A stretch of 64,000 bases of DNA from Alphaproteobacteria bacterium (GCA_017307355.1 JAFKFG010000028.1:1-64000), one strand, 5' to 3'. Positions 8,185-17,927 are shown, counted from the stretch's first letter. Program-made: numbers and translations. Notes: a model not told the origin generated them from the sequence alone.

Positions 8185-9429
8185 CTAACCCAAAATCTCC
8201 CGCGCCTTGGCGAGGCTCGCCACCAACGCATCCACATCGGCACGGGTGTTGTACAGCCCGAAGCTGGCCCGGCTGGTCGAAGCGACTCCGAACCGTTCCA
8301 TCAAGGGCTGGGCGCAATGATGCCCGGCCCGCACCGCCACACCCTCACGATCCAATATGGTGGCCAGGTCGTGGGCATGCATCCCCTCGGCCTCAAAAGA
8401 AATGATCGCGCCCTTGCCCGGCGCATCGCCGATCACCCGCAACCAATTGAAGTCGCGCAGCCTTTCACGGGTATAGGTGAGCAAATCATGCTCATGGGCT
8501 TTGACCGCGGCCCGGTCCAGCGCCATCAGATAATCCATCGCCGCCGCCAGCCCCACGGATTCGATGATCGGCGGAGTTCCCGCCTCGAACCGCGCCGGCG
8601 GCTCGGCATAGGTGACGATGTCCTTGGACACTTCCCGGATCATTTCGCCGCCGCCATTGAACGGCCGCATCGCTTTCAGATGCACGCGCTTGGCATAGAG
8701 CGCGCCAATGCCGGTGGGTCCGTAAATCTTGTGGCCGGTCAGGGCGTAGAAATCGATATCCAGAGCCTGAACATCGATGATCTCGTGAACGGCGCCCTGG
8801 CAGCCATCCGCCAGCACCGGCACGCCCTTGGCATGGGCGCGGGCGACGATCTGCTGCAGCGGGGTCACCGTTCCCAGCACATTCGACATATGGGTGATGG
8901 CAACCAGCTTGGTCTTGGAGCCGATGGCGGCATCCACCGCCTCGATATCCAGGCTGCCGTCGTCGCGGACATCCACCCATTTGAGCACGGCGCCGTGACG
9001 CTCGCGCAGGAAATGCCACGGCACGATGTTGGAATGATGCTCCATCACCGAGAGCACGATCTCGTCGCCGGGCTGGATGCGCGGCGCCAGGAAACCGTAC
9101 GACACCAGATTGATGGCTTCCGTGCCCCCCTTGGTGAAGACGATCTCGTCCTCGCGGGCGGCATGGAGGAATTTCTGCACCGTGCGCCGGGCCGCTTCAT
9201 AGGCGTCGGTGGCGGCCGCGGACAGATAATGCACGCCGCGATGGACATTGGCGTAATCGGTCTCGGCGAAACGCGTCATCGCGTCCAGAACCTGACGCGG
9301 CTTCTGGGCCGAGGCGCCGCTGTCGAGATAGACCAGCGGTTTGCCATAAACCTGGCGCGACAGGATGGGAAAATCGGCGCGGGCCTTCTCCACATCGAAT
9401 GCGGGCGTGATTTTGGCGGCCGCGGTCAT
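8185..9429 (-). CDS. sufS: Cysteine desulfurase SufS
   Basis: 414 residues, a group II PLP-dependent desulfurase. The PLP lysine lies in ALTGHKIYGPTGIGALY and the catalytic cysteine in VRAGHHCAQPLM. YLDSGASAQKP at the N-terminus and NVHRGVHYLS are typical of SufS. It releases sulfur from cysteine as a persulfide for SufU and SufBCD. The ATG overlaps the sufD stop by 4 bases (ATGA). It is the second desulfurase in the operon, after the NifS/IscS-type gene at 12699-13868. Confidence 0.95.
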   Translation of the reverse strand: MTAAAKITPAFDVEKARADFPILSRQVYGKPLVYLDSGASAQKPRQVLDAMTRFAETDYANVHRGVHYLSAAATDAYEAARRTVQKFLHAAREDEIVFTKGGTEAINLVSYGFLAPRIQPGDEIVLSVMEHHSNIVPWHFLRERHGAVLKWVDVRDDGSLDIEAVDAAIGSKTKLVAITHMSNVLGTVTPLQQIVARAHAKGVPVLADGCQGAVHEIIDVQALDIDFYALTGHKIYGPTGIGALYAKRVHLKAMRPFNGGGEMIREVSKDIVTYAEPPARFEAGTPPIIESVGLAAAMDYLMALDRAAVKAHEHDLLTYTRERLRDFNWLRVIGDAPGKGAIISFEAEGMHAHDLATILDREGVAVRAGHHCAQPLMERFGVASTSRASFGLYNTRADVDALVASLAKAREILG

Positions 9430-10487
9430 GCCGACACCCGGTTCAAAGCGTCGCTCACCGCGCCGCGGACCGTTTCGCGCAGATCGGCATTTGCGATGTC
9501 CGTCAGCGCATCCTCCAGGAAGGCATGGATCAGCAGATGCCGGGCTTCCTGCTCGGGAATGCCGCGGGCGCGCAGATAGAACAGCGAATCCGCATCCAGG
9601 TCGCCCACCGCCGCGCCATGGGCGCATTTGACGTCGTCGGCGAAGATTTCCAGTTCCGGCTTCAGGTCGGCCTCGGCCCAGCCGTCCAGCAGCAAAGCCT
9701 TGGCGGTCTGGCGGCTGTCGGAGCCGTTGGCGCCATGGGCGACCACGACTTTGCCTTGATAGACGGCCTGCGCCTTGCCGCTCACAACCTTCTTGAAAAG
9801 TTGCGTACTCTGGGTGCGGCCCACCGCGTGGGAGACCTGGGTCGTGACATCGGCATGGTGGTCCGCCAGCACGCTCACGCCCGACAGATGAGCTTCCGCG
9901 CCTTCGCCGTTCAATGCAATCGCCAACTCCGTCCGGGACAGCTTGGCGCCGAAATTGGCGAAATGACCGCGATAAACCGCATCCCGGGCCAGGGTCAGCG
10001 AAATCTCTTCCACTTGGACCATGTCGGAAACCGGTGACAGGCGAACGTGATCCAGCCGGGCATTCGGGCCCAGCACGATTTCCAATCCGGCATTGCGCGT
10101 TTCGCCGGCATCGAACGCTTCCGACAGGGTCAGGGCTGCGCCCTCTTCCAGCACCAGCAAGGCCCGCACATGCCCTTCCCCCGAAAAATCGAGAGACAGG
10201 ACCTCTTCGACGACTTTGCCCTTGGGAATGCGCAGCGCGATCCCACCCCGCGCCTTGGCCAATGACACGGCGCTGACGGCATTGTTGCTGAGCTTGCCAT
10301 AATGCGCCTTCACCCAATCGGGCCGGTTCGGCTCATCCAGATCGAAGATCTCCACCCCGGCCGGAGGCTTGCCGACCGATACGCGCGCGGAGGATTCGCC
10401 GAAGCCGGCGTCCCCCAAGGCGCGAGCCAGATCGGAATATTTCCATTCCTCGACCCGGCGCGTGGGAAGAGCGAGCGCCGCCGTCAT
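9426..10487 (-). CDS. sufD: Fe-S scaffold subunit SufD
   Basis: 353 residues. A beta-helical SufB/SufD core is visible (LDHVRLSPVSDMVQVEEISL, DVTTQVSHAVGRTQSTQLFKKVVSGKAQAVYQGKVVV broken here by position). The C-terminus carries EIFADDVKCAHGAAVGDLD and FYLRARGIPEQEAR, with the conserved Cys and His of the SufB-SufD interface. It forms the SufBC2D scaffold with SufB and SufC. Both ends overlap neighbours by 4 bases, which points to coupled translation. Confidence 0.95.
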   Translation of the reverse strand: MTAALALPTRRVEEWKYSDLARALGDAGFGESSARVSVGKPPAGVEIFDLDEPNRPDWVKAHYGKLSNNAVSAVSLAKARGGIALRIPKGKVVEEVLSLDFSGEGHVRALLVLEEGAALTLSEAFDAGETRNAGLEIVLGPNARLDHVRLSPVSDMVQVEEISLTLARDAVYRGHFANFGAKLSRTELAIALNGEGAEAHLSGVSVLADHHADVTTQVSHAVGRTQSTQLFKKVVSGKAQAVYQGKVVVAHGANGSDSRQTAKALLLDGWAEADLKPELEIFADDVKCAHGAAVGDLDADSLFYLRARGIPEQEARHLLIHAFLEDALTDIANADLRETVRGAVSDALNRVSA

Positions 10488-11233
10488 GCCGCGTCCTTCA
10501 CGATCTGCTCATAGCCTTTGGCTTCCAGTTCCAGGGCCAATTCCTTGCCGCCTTCGGCCACGATCCGGCCCTTGGCCAGGACATGGATGCGGTCGGGCAC
10601 GATGTAATCCAGCAGGCGCTGATAGTGCGTGATCACCAGCATGGCGCGCTCCGGCGAACGCAGGCCGTTGACGCCTTCCGCCACCAGCCGCAGGGCATCG
10701 ATGTCCAGGCCGGAATCGGTTTCGTCCAGTATCGCCAGCTTGGGTTCGAACAGCGCCATCTGGAGAATTTCCAGCCGCTTCTTCTCGCCGCCGGAAAAGC
10801 CCACATTCAAGGCGCGCTTCAGCATTTCTTCGGAGACATTCAAGGCGGCGGCTTTCTTGCGCACCGTCTTGAGAACACCGATGGCATCCATTTCGGCTTC
10901 GCCGCGGCTGCGGCGCTGGGCGTTCAGCGCGCTTTTCAGGAACATCATGGTGGTGACGCCCGGAATTTCCACCGGATACTGCATCGCCAGGAACACGCCT
11001 TTGGCGGCCCGCTCTTCGGGCGGCAGGGGAACCAGATCCTCGCCATTATAGGAAATGCTGCCTTCGGTGATGTCATAACCGGCGCGGCCCGCCAGCACAT
11101 AGGACAGCGTGGATTTTCCAGACCCGTTCGGGCCCATGATGGCATGCACCTGTCCCGCCTCGACCCTAAGGTTCAATCCCTTGAGGATTTCCTTGCCGCC
11201 GACCGCGACGTGAAGGTTCTTGATGTCCAGCAT
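10484..11233 (-). CDS. sufC: Fe-S scaffold ATPase SufC
   Basis: 249 residues, an ABC-type ATPase: Walker A GPNGSGKST, Q-loop FLAMQYPVEIPGV, signature FSGGEKKRLEI, Walker B LAILDETDSGLDIDA and switch histidine VITHYQRLL. It drives conformational changes in SufB-SufD during cluster assembly. ATG 11233 (MLDIKNLHVAV) is the family start; the frame runs further upstream into sufB without coding support. Confidence 0.96.
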   Translation of the reverse strand: MLDIKNLHVAVGGKEILKGLNLRVEAGQVHAIMGPNGSGKSTLSYVLAGRAGYDITEGSISYNGEDLVPLPPEERAAKGVFLAMQYPVEIPGVTTMMFLKSALNAQRRSRGEAEMDAIGVLKTVRKKAAALNVSEEMLKRALNVGFSGGEKKRLEILQMALFEPKLAILDETDSGLDIDALRLVAEGVNGLRSPERAMLVITHYQRLLDYIVPDRIHVLAKGRIVAEGGKELALELEAKGYEQIVKDAA

Positions 11234-11235
11234 AA

Positions 11236-12690
11236 TCAACCTACAGAGCCTTCCAGAGAGATACCGACCAATTTTTGCGCTTCGACCGCGAATTCCATCG
11301 GCAATTGCTGCAGCACTTCCTTGCAGAAGCCATTGACGATCAGCGCCACCGCCTCTTCCTGGCCGATGCCGCGCTGCAGGCAATAGAACAGCTGGTCTTC
11401 GGCGATCTTCGAGGTGGTCGCTTCATGCTCGATGCGCGCCGAGGGATTGCGGCTTTCGATATAGGGCACGGTATGGGCACCGCATTCCCCGCCGATCAAA
11501 AGCGAATCGCATTGGGTGAAGTTGCGGGCGTTTTCCGCCTTGCCGTAAACGCTGACCAGGCCGCGATAGGTGTTCTGCGCCTTGCCTGCGCTGATACCCT
11601 TGGAAATGATCCGCGAGCGGGTGTTCTTGCCCAGATGGATCATCTTGGTGCCGGTATCGGCCTGCTGATAATTGTTGGCGATGGCGATGGAATAGAATTC
11701 GCCCACGCTTTCGTCGCCCCGCAGGATGCAGCTGGGGTATTTCCAGGTGATGGCCGAACCGGTCTCCACCTGAGTCCAGGAAATCTTGGAGCGCGCGCCG
11801 CGGCAGTCGCCGCGTTTGGTGACGAAATTATAGATTCCGCCCAGCCCATTCTCGTCGCCCGGATACCAGTTCTGCACCGTGGAATATTTGATCTCGGCAT
11901 TGTCCAGCGCCACCAGCTCCACCACCGCCGCATGCAGCTGGTTTTCGTCCCGCTTGGGCGCGGTGCAGCCTTCCAGATAGGAGACAAAGGAGCCTTCGTC
12001 GGCCACGATCAGCGTCCGCTCGAACTGGCCGGTCTCGCTGGCATTGATGCGGAAATAGGTGGACAGCTCCATCGGGCAGCGCACGCCCTTGGGCACATAG
12101 ACAAAGGTGCCGTCCGAAAAGACCGCCGAGTTGAGGGTGGCGAAGAAATTATCCGTCACCGGCACCACGGTACCCAGATATTTCTTCACCAGATCGGGAT
12201 AATCGCGGATCGCTTCGGAGATCGGGCAGAAGATCACACCCGCTTCGTTGAGCTTTTCCTTGAAGGTGGTGGCGACGGAAACCGAATCGAACACCGCGTC
12301 GACGGCGACGCCCGCCAGCGCCATTTGCTCGTGCAGCGGAATGCCCAGCTTCTTGTAGGTTTCCAGCAGCTTGGGATCGACTTCGTCCAAGGATTGCTTC
12401 TTGGGCGTGTTCTTGGGTGCGGCGTAATAATAAGCGTCCTGATAATCGATGGCGGGATAATGCACCCGCGCCCAGGTCGGCTCCTTCATGGAGAGCCAGC
12501 GGCGGAATGCGCCCAGGCGCCATTCCAGCATCCAGTCCGGCTCGCCCTTCTTGGCCGAGATGTAGCGCACCGTGTCTTCGGAGAGGCCCTTGGGTGCGCG
12601 CTCCATCTCGATATCGGTGACGAAACCGTATTTATACTTCTCGCCCAGTCCGGCGACGGTTTCCTTGGTTTCCAATGCGGCGGACGACAT
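11236..12690 (-). CDS. sufB: Fe-S scaffold subunit SufB
   Basis: 484 residues of a typical Suf[20 protein letters not shown] near the N-terminus, [30 protein letters not shown] with a sulfur-acceptor cysteine, and a C-terminal core with [14 protein letters not shown] and [15 protein letters not shown]. It is the main scaffold for nascent clusters. I chose ATG 12690, which has GTGAGGA 4-11 bases upstream; a GTG at 12702 overlapping the desulfurase stop (GTGA) is the alternative. Confidence 0.95.
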   Translation of the reverse strand: MSSAALETKETVAGLGEKYKYGFVTDIEMERAPKGLSEDTVRYISAKKGEPDWMLEWRLGAFRRWLSMKEPTWARVHYPAIDYQDAYYYAAPKNTPKKQSLDEVDPKLLETYKKLGIPLHEQMALAGVAVDAVFDSVSVATTFKEKLNEAGVIFCPISEAIRDYPDLVKKYLGTVVPVTDNFFATLNSAVFSDGTFVYVPKGVRCPMELSTYFRINASETGQFERTLIVADEGSFVSYLEGCTAPKRDENQLHAAVVELVALDNAEIKYSTVQNWYPGDENGLGGIYNFVTKRGDCRGARSKISWTQVETGSAITWKYPSCILRGDESVGEFYSIAIANNYQQADTGTKMIHLGKNTRSRIISKGISAGKAQNTYRGLVSVYGKAENARNFTQCDSLLIGGECGAHTVPYIESRNPSARIEHEATTSKIAEDQLFYCLQRGIGQEEAVALIVNGFCKEVLQQLPMEFAVEAQKLVGISLEGSVG

Positions 12691-12698
12691 GGCAATCC

Positions 12699-13868
12699 TC
12701 ACGCGGCGGCGCGGGCGCGAACCCGGGCCGCAAGTTTTTCAAGCGATGCCACCACGGCATCGCCATCCAGATCGGTCGAATTCCAGCCGAAGCTGACGCG
12801 AATGGAAGCGCCGGCCAAATCATCGACCACGCCCATCGCGGACAAGACGTGCGAAGGCGCGATCTTGCCGGACGAACAGGACGAGCCGGAACTCACCATC
12901 ACGCCATCCAGGTCCAGGGCGATCACGATATTCTGCGACGCCAGGCCGGGCAGCGCGACATTGGACGTATTGCCCAGGCGCGGCGCGCTTTCGCCAAAAA
13001 TGACGGCATCCGCAAGCCTGGCTTTCAGTGTTCGCTCGAAACGGTCGCGCACGGACGCCACGCGGCCCCGTTCGCCGGCATCCGCCAGCACGCTTTCCAC
13101 GGCCGCGCCGAAGCCGGCGATCCCCGAGAGGTTTTCCGTGCCCGCGCGCAAGCCTTTCTGCTGGCCCCCGCCGGTCATCTGCGGCGCCAGCGGCGCGTCT
13201 TCGCCCACCACAAGCGCGCCGGCGCCTTGCGGGCCACCCAGCTTGTGCGCAGAAAGCGCCATGTAATCGCAAAGTCCGGCATCCAGATCGATCTTGCCCG
13301 CCGCGGTCACGGCATCGACCAGCAGCAACGCGCCCGCCTCGCGGCACAGGCGCGAAATCTCCGCCACAGGCTGAATCACGCCGGTTTCATTGTTGGCCGC
13401 CATCACGGCGACCAGGGCGCGGCCCTTGCCCTCGCGCAACGCCGCGCGCAGGGCTTCCAGATCCAGCACGCCATTTGCCGTCACCGGCAACAGCTCAAGC
13501 CGAACCCCGGCAACACGCTCGGCCACCGCCTCGGCGGTCTTCAACACCGAACTATGCTCGATGGCACTGACGAACAGCCGGGTGATGCGGGCGGATTTTT
13601 CCGTCACGCTGCGATCGATGGCACCTTCGACGGCGCCCCAGAGCGCCAATCCATTGGCTTCGGTGGCGCCGCTGGTGAAGATCACTTGATCCGGCTTGGC
13701 ATGCGCCAGCTTGGCCACCCGGTCGCGCGCCTGTTCCACCACCGCCCGCGCGGCGCGGCCATGGGCATGTACCGAAGACGGATTGCCGGTGAGGCCAAGC
13801 GCATGCGCCATCGCATCCCGGGAAAGGGGACGGAGCGGCGCAGTCGCATTATGATCGCAATACGGCAT
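12699..13868 (-). CDS. NifS/IscS-type cysteine desulfurase
   Basis: 389 residues, group I desulfurase. [12 protein letters not shown] at the N-terminus, [13 protein letters not shown], the PLP-lysine segment [25 protein letters not shown] and the catalytic loop [17 protein letters not shown] are all present. It sits between iscR and sufB, as in many alphaproteobacterial suf operons, and supplies sulfur beside SufS. Why two desulfurases are kept is not evident from sequence. Confidence 0.93.
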   Translation of the reverse strand: MPYCDHNATAPLRPLSRDAMAHALGLTGNPSSVHAHGRAARAVVEQARDRVAKLAHAKPDQVIFTSGATEANGLALWGAVEGAIDRSVTEKSARITRLFVSAIEHSSVLKTAEAVAERVAGVRLELLPVTANGVLDLEALRAALREGKGRALVAVMAANNETGVIQPVAEISRLCREAGALLLVDAVTAAGKIDLDAGLCDYMALSAHKLGGPQGAGALVVGEDAPLAPQMTGGGQQKGLRAGTENLSGIAGFGAAVESVLADAGERGRVASVRDRFERTLKARLADAVIFGESAPRLGNTSNVALPGLASQNIVIALDLDGVMVSSGSSCSSGKIAPSHVLSAMGVVDDLAGASIRVSFGWNSTDLDGDAVVASLEKLAARVRARAAA

Positions 13869-13873
13869 GGCAA

Positions 13874-14383
13874 TCAGGCGGCTTCGAAATCCGCGGCTGT
13901 GTTCTCACCGGGCGCTTCGGCGCCCTCGAAATCGTTGCAGGGGCGCGAGCGGCCCAGCACGCGCCGCTCCACCACATCGGCGAGCGAGACCGACGACAGG
14001 AAAATATGGATCTGCTGCCCCAGCTCTTCCCACAGATCGTGGGTGACGCAGCGCGCGCCCGTCTTGGTGCAGCCCTTGGAACCATTGGGCTTGCAGCGGG
14101 TGGCGGCGATGGGCTCGTCCACCGCCACGATGATGTCGGCGATGCGAAGTTCATTGGAGGGCCGGGCCAGACGATAGCCGCCGCCAGGTCCGCGGACACT
14201 GGTCACCAGCCCACCGCGGCGAAGCTTGGCGAACAGCTGCTCGAGATAGGACAGGGAAATATCCTGCCGCTCGGCAATGTCGGCCAGCGCCACCGGCTTG
14301 GCCTGATTGCTGGCATCGGAAGCATGACCGGCCAGGTCGGCCATCGCCATCACCGCATAGCGTCCCTTCGTGCTCAGCCGCAT
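13874..14383 (-). CDS. iscR: Rrf2-family Fe-S regulator IscR
   Basis: 169 residues. The N-terminal winged helix begins MRLSTKGRYAVMAMADLA, with the recognition helix region ISLSYLEQLFAKLRRGGLV and wing SVRGPGGGYRLAR. Three cysteines in TRCKPNGSKGC and ARCVTHDLW match the [2Fe-2S] ligand set of IscR. It should sense cellular Fe-S demand and repress its own operon through the operator at 14496-14520. First gene of the suf operon. Confidence 0.93.
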   Translation of the reverse strand: MRLSTKGRYAVMAMADLAGHASDASNQAKPVALADIAERQDISLSYLEQLFAKLRRGGLVTSVRGPGGGYRLARPSNELRIADIIVAVDEPIAATRCKPNGSKGCTKTGARCVTHDLWEELGQQIHIFLSSVSLADVVERRVLGRSRPCNDFEGAEAPGENTAADFEAA

Positions 14384-14487
14384 GACCGATCTCCTTCAAA
14401 TGACGGCGTTTTTCCTTGGGGCTTTGGGACAGCTTGGTGTAAGAAGCGCGGCCCGCCCTGGAAAAGAGCCTGAATTCCAGCAAGAGG

Positions 14488-14520
14488 GATATAGATTTCC
14501 TGACCATGCTGGTCAAGTAT
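14488..14520 (-). promoter_or_regulatory. iscR-suf promoter with overlapping IscR type 1-like operator
   Basis: On the minus strand, TTGACC (14511-14516), 17-bp spacer, TATATC (14488-14493) form a good sigma70 promoter. Overlapping it is ATACTTGACCAGCATGGTCA followed by GGAAAT, which fits the E. coli type 1 IscR consensus (ATA-S-YYGACT-N5-AGTC-RRSTAT) at most positions, with the GACC/GGTC dyad at 14502-14514. Binding there would cover the -35 and spacer. This supports autorepression by [2Fe-2S]-IscR; binding itself is inferred. Confidence 0.7.
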
Positions 14521-14646
14521 TCACCTTCACCGCGCCTGCCAATCACCAAGCAATTGAAAATAAACGGTTTTCATATACATTCGTTCACCTAAAAACCGAG
14601 TTTTCCGCTATGCTAAAGCCGCAGAGCCGCCCGTCAGAGAAAAACC

Positions 14647-15303
14647 ATGCCTGACATCATTCTTCCCGGTTCCGCCGGCCGCATCGAAGCCCGTTACCAG
14701 CGCCAGAAAGCGCCCGGCGCCCCCATGGCGCTGGTACTCCATCCCCACCCCCAGTTCGGGGGCACGATGAACAATCCGCTGGTCTATGACCTTTTCCACA
14801 TGTTCCACGGACTGGGCTGCACCACCGTGCGGTTCAATTTCCGGGGCGTGGGCCGCAGCCAGGGCACCTTCGACAATGGCTCGGGCGAATTGTCCGACGC
14901 CGCGGCGGTGCTGGACTGGATGAACACGCTCTACCCCAATCCGTCCAATGTCTGGGTCTGCGGCATCTCGTTCGGCGCCTGGATCGGGATGCAGCTTTTG
15001 ATGCGCCGGCCGGAAATCACCGGCTTCGTCTCCATTGCCCCGCCGGCCAGCATGTATGACTTCGCCTTCCTGGCGCCCTGCCCGGCGTCCGGCCTGATCG
15101 TGCACGGCACCAAGGACAATGTGGTGCCCGAAGCCGATGTTCAGAAACTGGTGGACAGGCTGACCGCCCAGAAGGGCATCAAGATCACCTACAACAAGGT
15201 CGAAGGCGCCAACCATTTCTTCGACAAGCACGAAGCCGATGTGGTGGAGACGGTCAAAGAATACGTCTCCAACATGATGAGCAAGCCACGCGAAGGGCGA
15301 TAG
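14647..15303 (+). CDS. Alpha/beta hydrolase
   Basis: 218 residues. VLHPHPQFGGTMNNPL and VRFNFRGVGRSQG are typical of the YgfB/dienelactone-like small hydrolases found next to suf genes in alphaproteobacteria. The nucleophile elbow is CGISFGAWIG (GxSxG), with a likely acid in HGTKDNVVP and histidine in VEGANHFFDKH. The substrate is unknown. It diverges from iscR with a 263-bp gap, whose minus-strand half holds the suf promoter. Confidence 0.85.
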   Translation: MPDIILPGSAGRIEARYQRQKAPGAPMALVLHPHPQFGGTMNNPLVYDLFHMFHGLGCTTVRFNFRGVGRSQGTFDNGSGELSDAAAVLDWMNTLYPNPSNVWVCGISFGAWIGMQLLMRRPEITGFVSIAPPASMYDFAFLAPCPASGLIVHGTKDNVVPEADVQKLVDRLTAQKGIKITYNKVEGANHFFDKHEADVVETVKEYVSNMMSKPREGR

Positions 15304-15313
15304 CCCTTCACGT

Positions 15314-15352
15314 GTCCCCGGCGAGGCGCGTCCAGCGCCGAGGGAAGGGGAC
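15314..15352. terminator. Possible terminator between convergent hydrolase and anmK genes
   Basis: GTCCCC (15314-15319) and GGGGAC (15347-15352) enclose an inner GGCGC-GTCCA-GCGCC hairpin. A second inverted repeat TAGACAT/ATGTCTA lies just beyond and overlaps the anmK stop region. There is no clear T-tract, so the call rests on structure and position between two convergent genes. Confidence 0.35.
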
Positions 15353-15379
15353 CCAGGTGATAGACATCGTTGCCTAGAC

Positions 15380-16471
15380 CTAATGTCTATGCAGTTTCCC
15401 GCCCGTCATCGGCTGCTGGACGCCCGTAGTGGTCGGCAGCGAGAGCGGCAATCCTTTTTTTGCGCGCATCGCCAGATAGGCGAAACCATCCGCTTCCATC
15501 GAGTCGCCATTCCAGCCCGCATCCTCGGCTGACAAGACCGGGGCGTTCACCCGTGCCCGCAGCTGATCCATCAGAAATTTGTTGTGGCGGCCCCCGCCCG
15601 ACACGATCCATGTCGCGGCCGGTTCGGGAAAATGTTCGCGCGCCCGCGCCAAAGACGCAGCGGTAAAGGCGGTCAGGGTCGCGGCCCCGTCTTCGGGCGA
15701 CAGCCCTTCCACCGCCTCGCTGCCGAAATCCAGCCGGTCGAGCGACTTGGGCGGAGGACGATCGAAAAATACATTATCCAGCATTTTCGCCAGAGCCGCA
15801 TCGTTCACCTTGCCGGCGCGGGCAAAGGCCCCATCCTCGTCCACGGGCTTGCCGCTGTGCCGGTGCATCCAATCGTCGATGGGCGCATTCCCGGGTCCGG
15901 TGTCGAAGGCGATCACCGTATCGCCGGATATATAAGTGACCTGCGCAACCCCGCCGATATTGCTCAGGACCAGCGGCGTGGGCAGGCCCGAGCGCCGGGC
16001 CAGCACCGCGTGATAAAGCGGCATCAACCCGCCCGCTTTGACGTCGGCGGTGCGAAAATCATTGATCACATCGATGCCGGTCATCCGCGCCAGCGCGGCG
16101 CCGTCGCCGATCTGCCAGGTCCAATGCCGCTCCGGACGGTGCAGGATGGTCTGGCCATGAAACCCCACCAGCGCCACCTGGCCGGCCGCAAGGCCCGCCT
16201 TTTTCAGAAGCGCCTTGACCGCTTCGGCATGCGCCTCGGTGAGCCGTTGTTCGGCATCGCGGATGGCATAGGGCACCGGCGCCCCCTGCTCCACGCCCCG
16301 CGCATCTTCCAGCGCGGCCCGCAGCAAGGCCCGGGTTTCGGCGTCATAGGGGATGGTCAGGCTGGCCAGCGGGCGGGCCACATCCTCCCCATCGGTTTCG
16401 ATCAGGGCGGCATCGACGCCATCCAGCGACGTTCCGCTCATCAACCCAATGACTTTCGACATTTCCGGCAT
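15380..16471 (-). CDS. anmK: Anhydro-N-acetylmuramic acid kinase
   Basis: 363 residues. IGLMSGTSLDGVDAALIETD (phosphate/ATP-binding start of the family), VGFHGQTILHRP, WQIGDGAALARMTGI, AFDTGPGNAPIDDWM and IVSGGGRHNKFLMDQL are the expected AnmK motifs. It phosphorylates and opens anhydro-MurNAc from recycled peptidoglycan to give MurNAc-6-phosphate. It is divergent from tyrS, with a family A repeat between them. Starts at 16471 and 16462 are both possible. Confidence 0.93.
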   Translation of the reverse strand: MPEMSKVIGLMSGTSLDGVDAALIETDGEDVARPLASLTIPYDAETRALLRAALEDARGVEQGAPVPYAIRDAEQRLTEAHAEAVKALLKKAGLAAGQVALVGFHGQTILHRPERHWTWQIGDGAALARMTGIDVINDFRTADVKAGGLMPLYHAVLARRSGLPTPLVLSNIGGVAQVTYISGDTVIAFDTGPGNAPIDDWMHRHSGKPVDEDGAFARAGKVNDAALAKMLDNVFFDRPPPKSLDRLDFGSEAVEGLSPEDGAATLTAFTAASLARAREHFPEPAATWIVSGGGRHNKFLMDQLRARVNAPVLSAEDAGWNGDSMEADGFAYLAMRAKKGLPLSLPTTTGVQQPMTGGKLHRH

Positions 16472-16500
16472 TTGTGCTATGGCCCGTCGTGTCAGTTAGA

Positions 16501-16586
16501 CCCCCATCTGTCGCAGCTCGGGCCGGCCAGCCGGCACCTCGCTGCGACATCTTCCCCCGCCAATAGCTTCGCTATGCGGGGGAAGA
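16501..16586 (-). repeat. Two-hairpin intergenic repeat, family A, copy 2
   Basis: Minus-strand copy of the element at 5701-5777 and 42376-42452: CTTCCCCCG, a loop, CGGGGGAAGATGTC, a variable second stem (GCAGCGAGG ... GAGCTGC type), then GACAGATGGGGG. It fills the gap between anmK and tyrS and lies 17 bp upstream of the tyrS ATG. Confidence 0.75.
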
Positions 16587-16603
16587 AAGCTAGAGCTTTT
16601 AAA

Positions 16604-17881
16604 ATGCCAGTTGTACCGCAATTCCAGTCCGAATTCCTTCGCACCTTTGTGGCACGCGGCGCCTTTTATGCCTGCTCCGAACCCGCCGCCGAGCTGGACG
16701 CGCTGTTCCAAAAGGAACGCGTCACCGCCTATATCGGCTTCGACTGCACCGCCAAGTCGATGCATATCGGCAACCTGGTGCAATTGATGACCCTGCGGCG
16801 GCTGCAGCAAGCCGGCCACAAGCCGATCCTGCTGATGGGTGGCGGCACCACAAAGGCGGGCGATCCCTCCGGCAAAGACGAGACTCGGCTGATTCTGACG
16901 CCGGAGCAGATCAACGCCAACAAGCAGTCCATGCTGAGCGGCGTGAAGCATCTGCTGAAATTCGGCGACGGCCCGTCCGACGCCATCATGGTGGACAATG
17001 CCGAATGGCTGGACCGGCTGGAATACATCCCCTTCCTGCGCGAAGTGGGGCGCCATTTCTCCGTCAACCGCATGCTGACCATGGACAGCGTCAGGCTACG
17101 CCTGGAGCGCGAGCAGCCCCTGTCGTTCCTGGAATTCAACTATTCCATCATGCAGGCCTATGATTTCGTCGAACTCAACAAGCGTTATGGCTGCCGGCTG
17201 CAATCGGCAGGCTCGGACCAGTGGGGCAACATCATCTCGGGCATCGAACTGGGGCGGCGCATGGCGAGCCCGCAATTGTTCGGCCTCACCACGCCTTTGA
17301 TCACCACCGCGTCAGGCGCCAAAATGGGTAAGACCGCGGCCGGCGCGGTCTGGCTGAACCAGGACATGTTCAGCGTCTATGACTATTGGCAGTTCTGGCG
17401 CAACACCGAAGACGGCGATGTCGGACGCTTCCTGCGCCTGTTCACGGACATGCAACTGGACGAAATCATCCGGCTGGAAAAGCTTCAGGGCGCGGAATTG
17501 AACGAAGCCAAGAAGATACTGGCCACTGAAGCTACTGCCGTTCTGCACGGGCGCGAGGCGGCCGAGCAGGCCGCCGAGACTGCGCGCAAAGCTTTTGGAG
17601 AGGGTGTTTTCACAACCGACCTTCCGCCCAAATTCATCGATACAGGGCCAAACGATGAATGGAAACTTGGGCGATCGACAGCTTCCTTCATTGTCGCGTC
17701 TGGGTTTGCAAAATCGAACTCAGATGCCAGAAACAAGATGAAAGAAGGCGTGACGATCAATGGAAGATCTGTCACGGATCCGAATGAAATTGTTCTTTGG
17801 GAATCTGCAGATCCTGAAACGGGCGGATTTATTGTTCGGCACGGCCGCAAAAACATCGCGCTCGTAAAACCAAAAAAATAA
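16604..17881 (+). CDS. tyrS: Tyrosyl-tRNA synthetase
   Basis: 425 residues, class I synthetase. The HIGH motif appears as HIGN (AKSMHIGNLVQLMTLRR) and the KMSKS loop as GAKMGKTAAGAVWLN. YIGFDCTAKS, FNYSIMQAYDFV and SAGSDQWGNI are the tyrosine pocket segments. The C-terminal S4 RNA-binding domain spans about residues 350-425 (STASFIVASGFAKSNSDARN). ATG 16604 gives the family N-terminus (VPQFQSEFLRTFVARG). The last 300 bp, from about 17580, are clearly AT-richer than the rest and use different codons: hand counts give 26/60 GC for 17701-17760, against 38/60 for 17221-17280. Confidence 0.96.
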   Translation: MPVVPQFQSEFLRTFVARGAFYACSEPAAELDALFQKERVTAYIGFDCTAKSMHIGNLVQLMTLRRLQQAGHKPILLMGGGTTKAGDPSGKDETRLILTPEQINANKQSMLSGVKHLLKFGDGPSDAIMVDNAEWLDRLEYIPFLREVGRHFSVNRMLTMDSVRLRLEREQPLSFLEFNYSIMQAYDFVELNKRYGCRLQSAGSDQWGNIISGIELGRRMASPQLFGLTTPLITTASGAKMGKTAAGAVWLNQDMFSVYDYWQFWRNTEDGDVGRFLRLFTDMQLDEIIRLEKLQGAELNEAKKILATEATAVLHGREAAEQAAETARKAFGEGVFTTDLPPKFIDTGPNDEWKLGRSTASFIVASGFAKSNSDARNKMKEGVTINGRSVTDPNEIVLWESADPETGGFIVRHGRKNIALVKPKK

Positions 17882-17927
17882 TCACCATAGCGCTACCGCT
17901 CGCTTGGGCTCGCGGCGTTCGCTACTC

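Noticed and set aside
15584..16603. Upstream extension of the tyrS frame to 15584
   Set aside because: It passes through anmK on the other strand and a repeat; TyrRS family sequence starts at ATG 16604.
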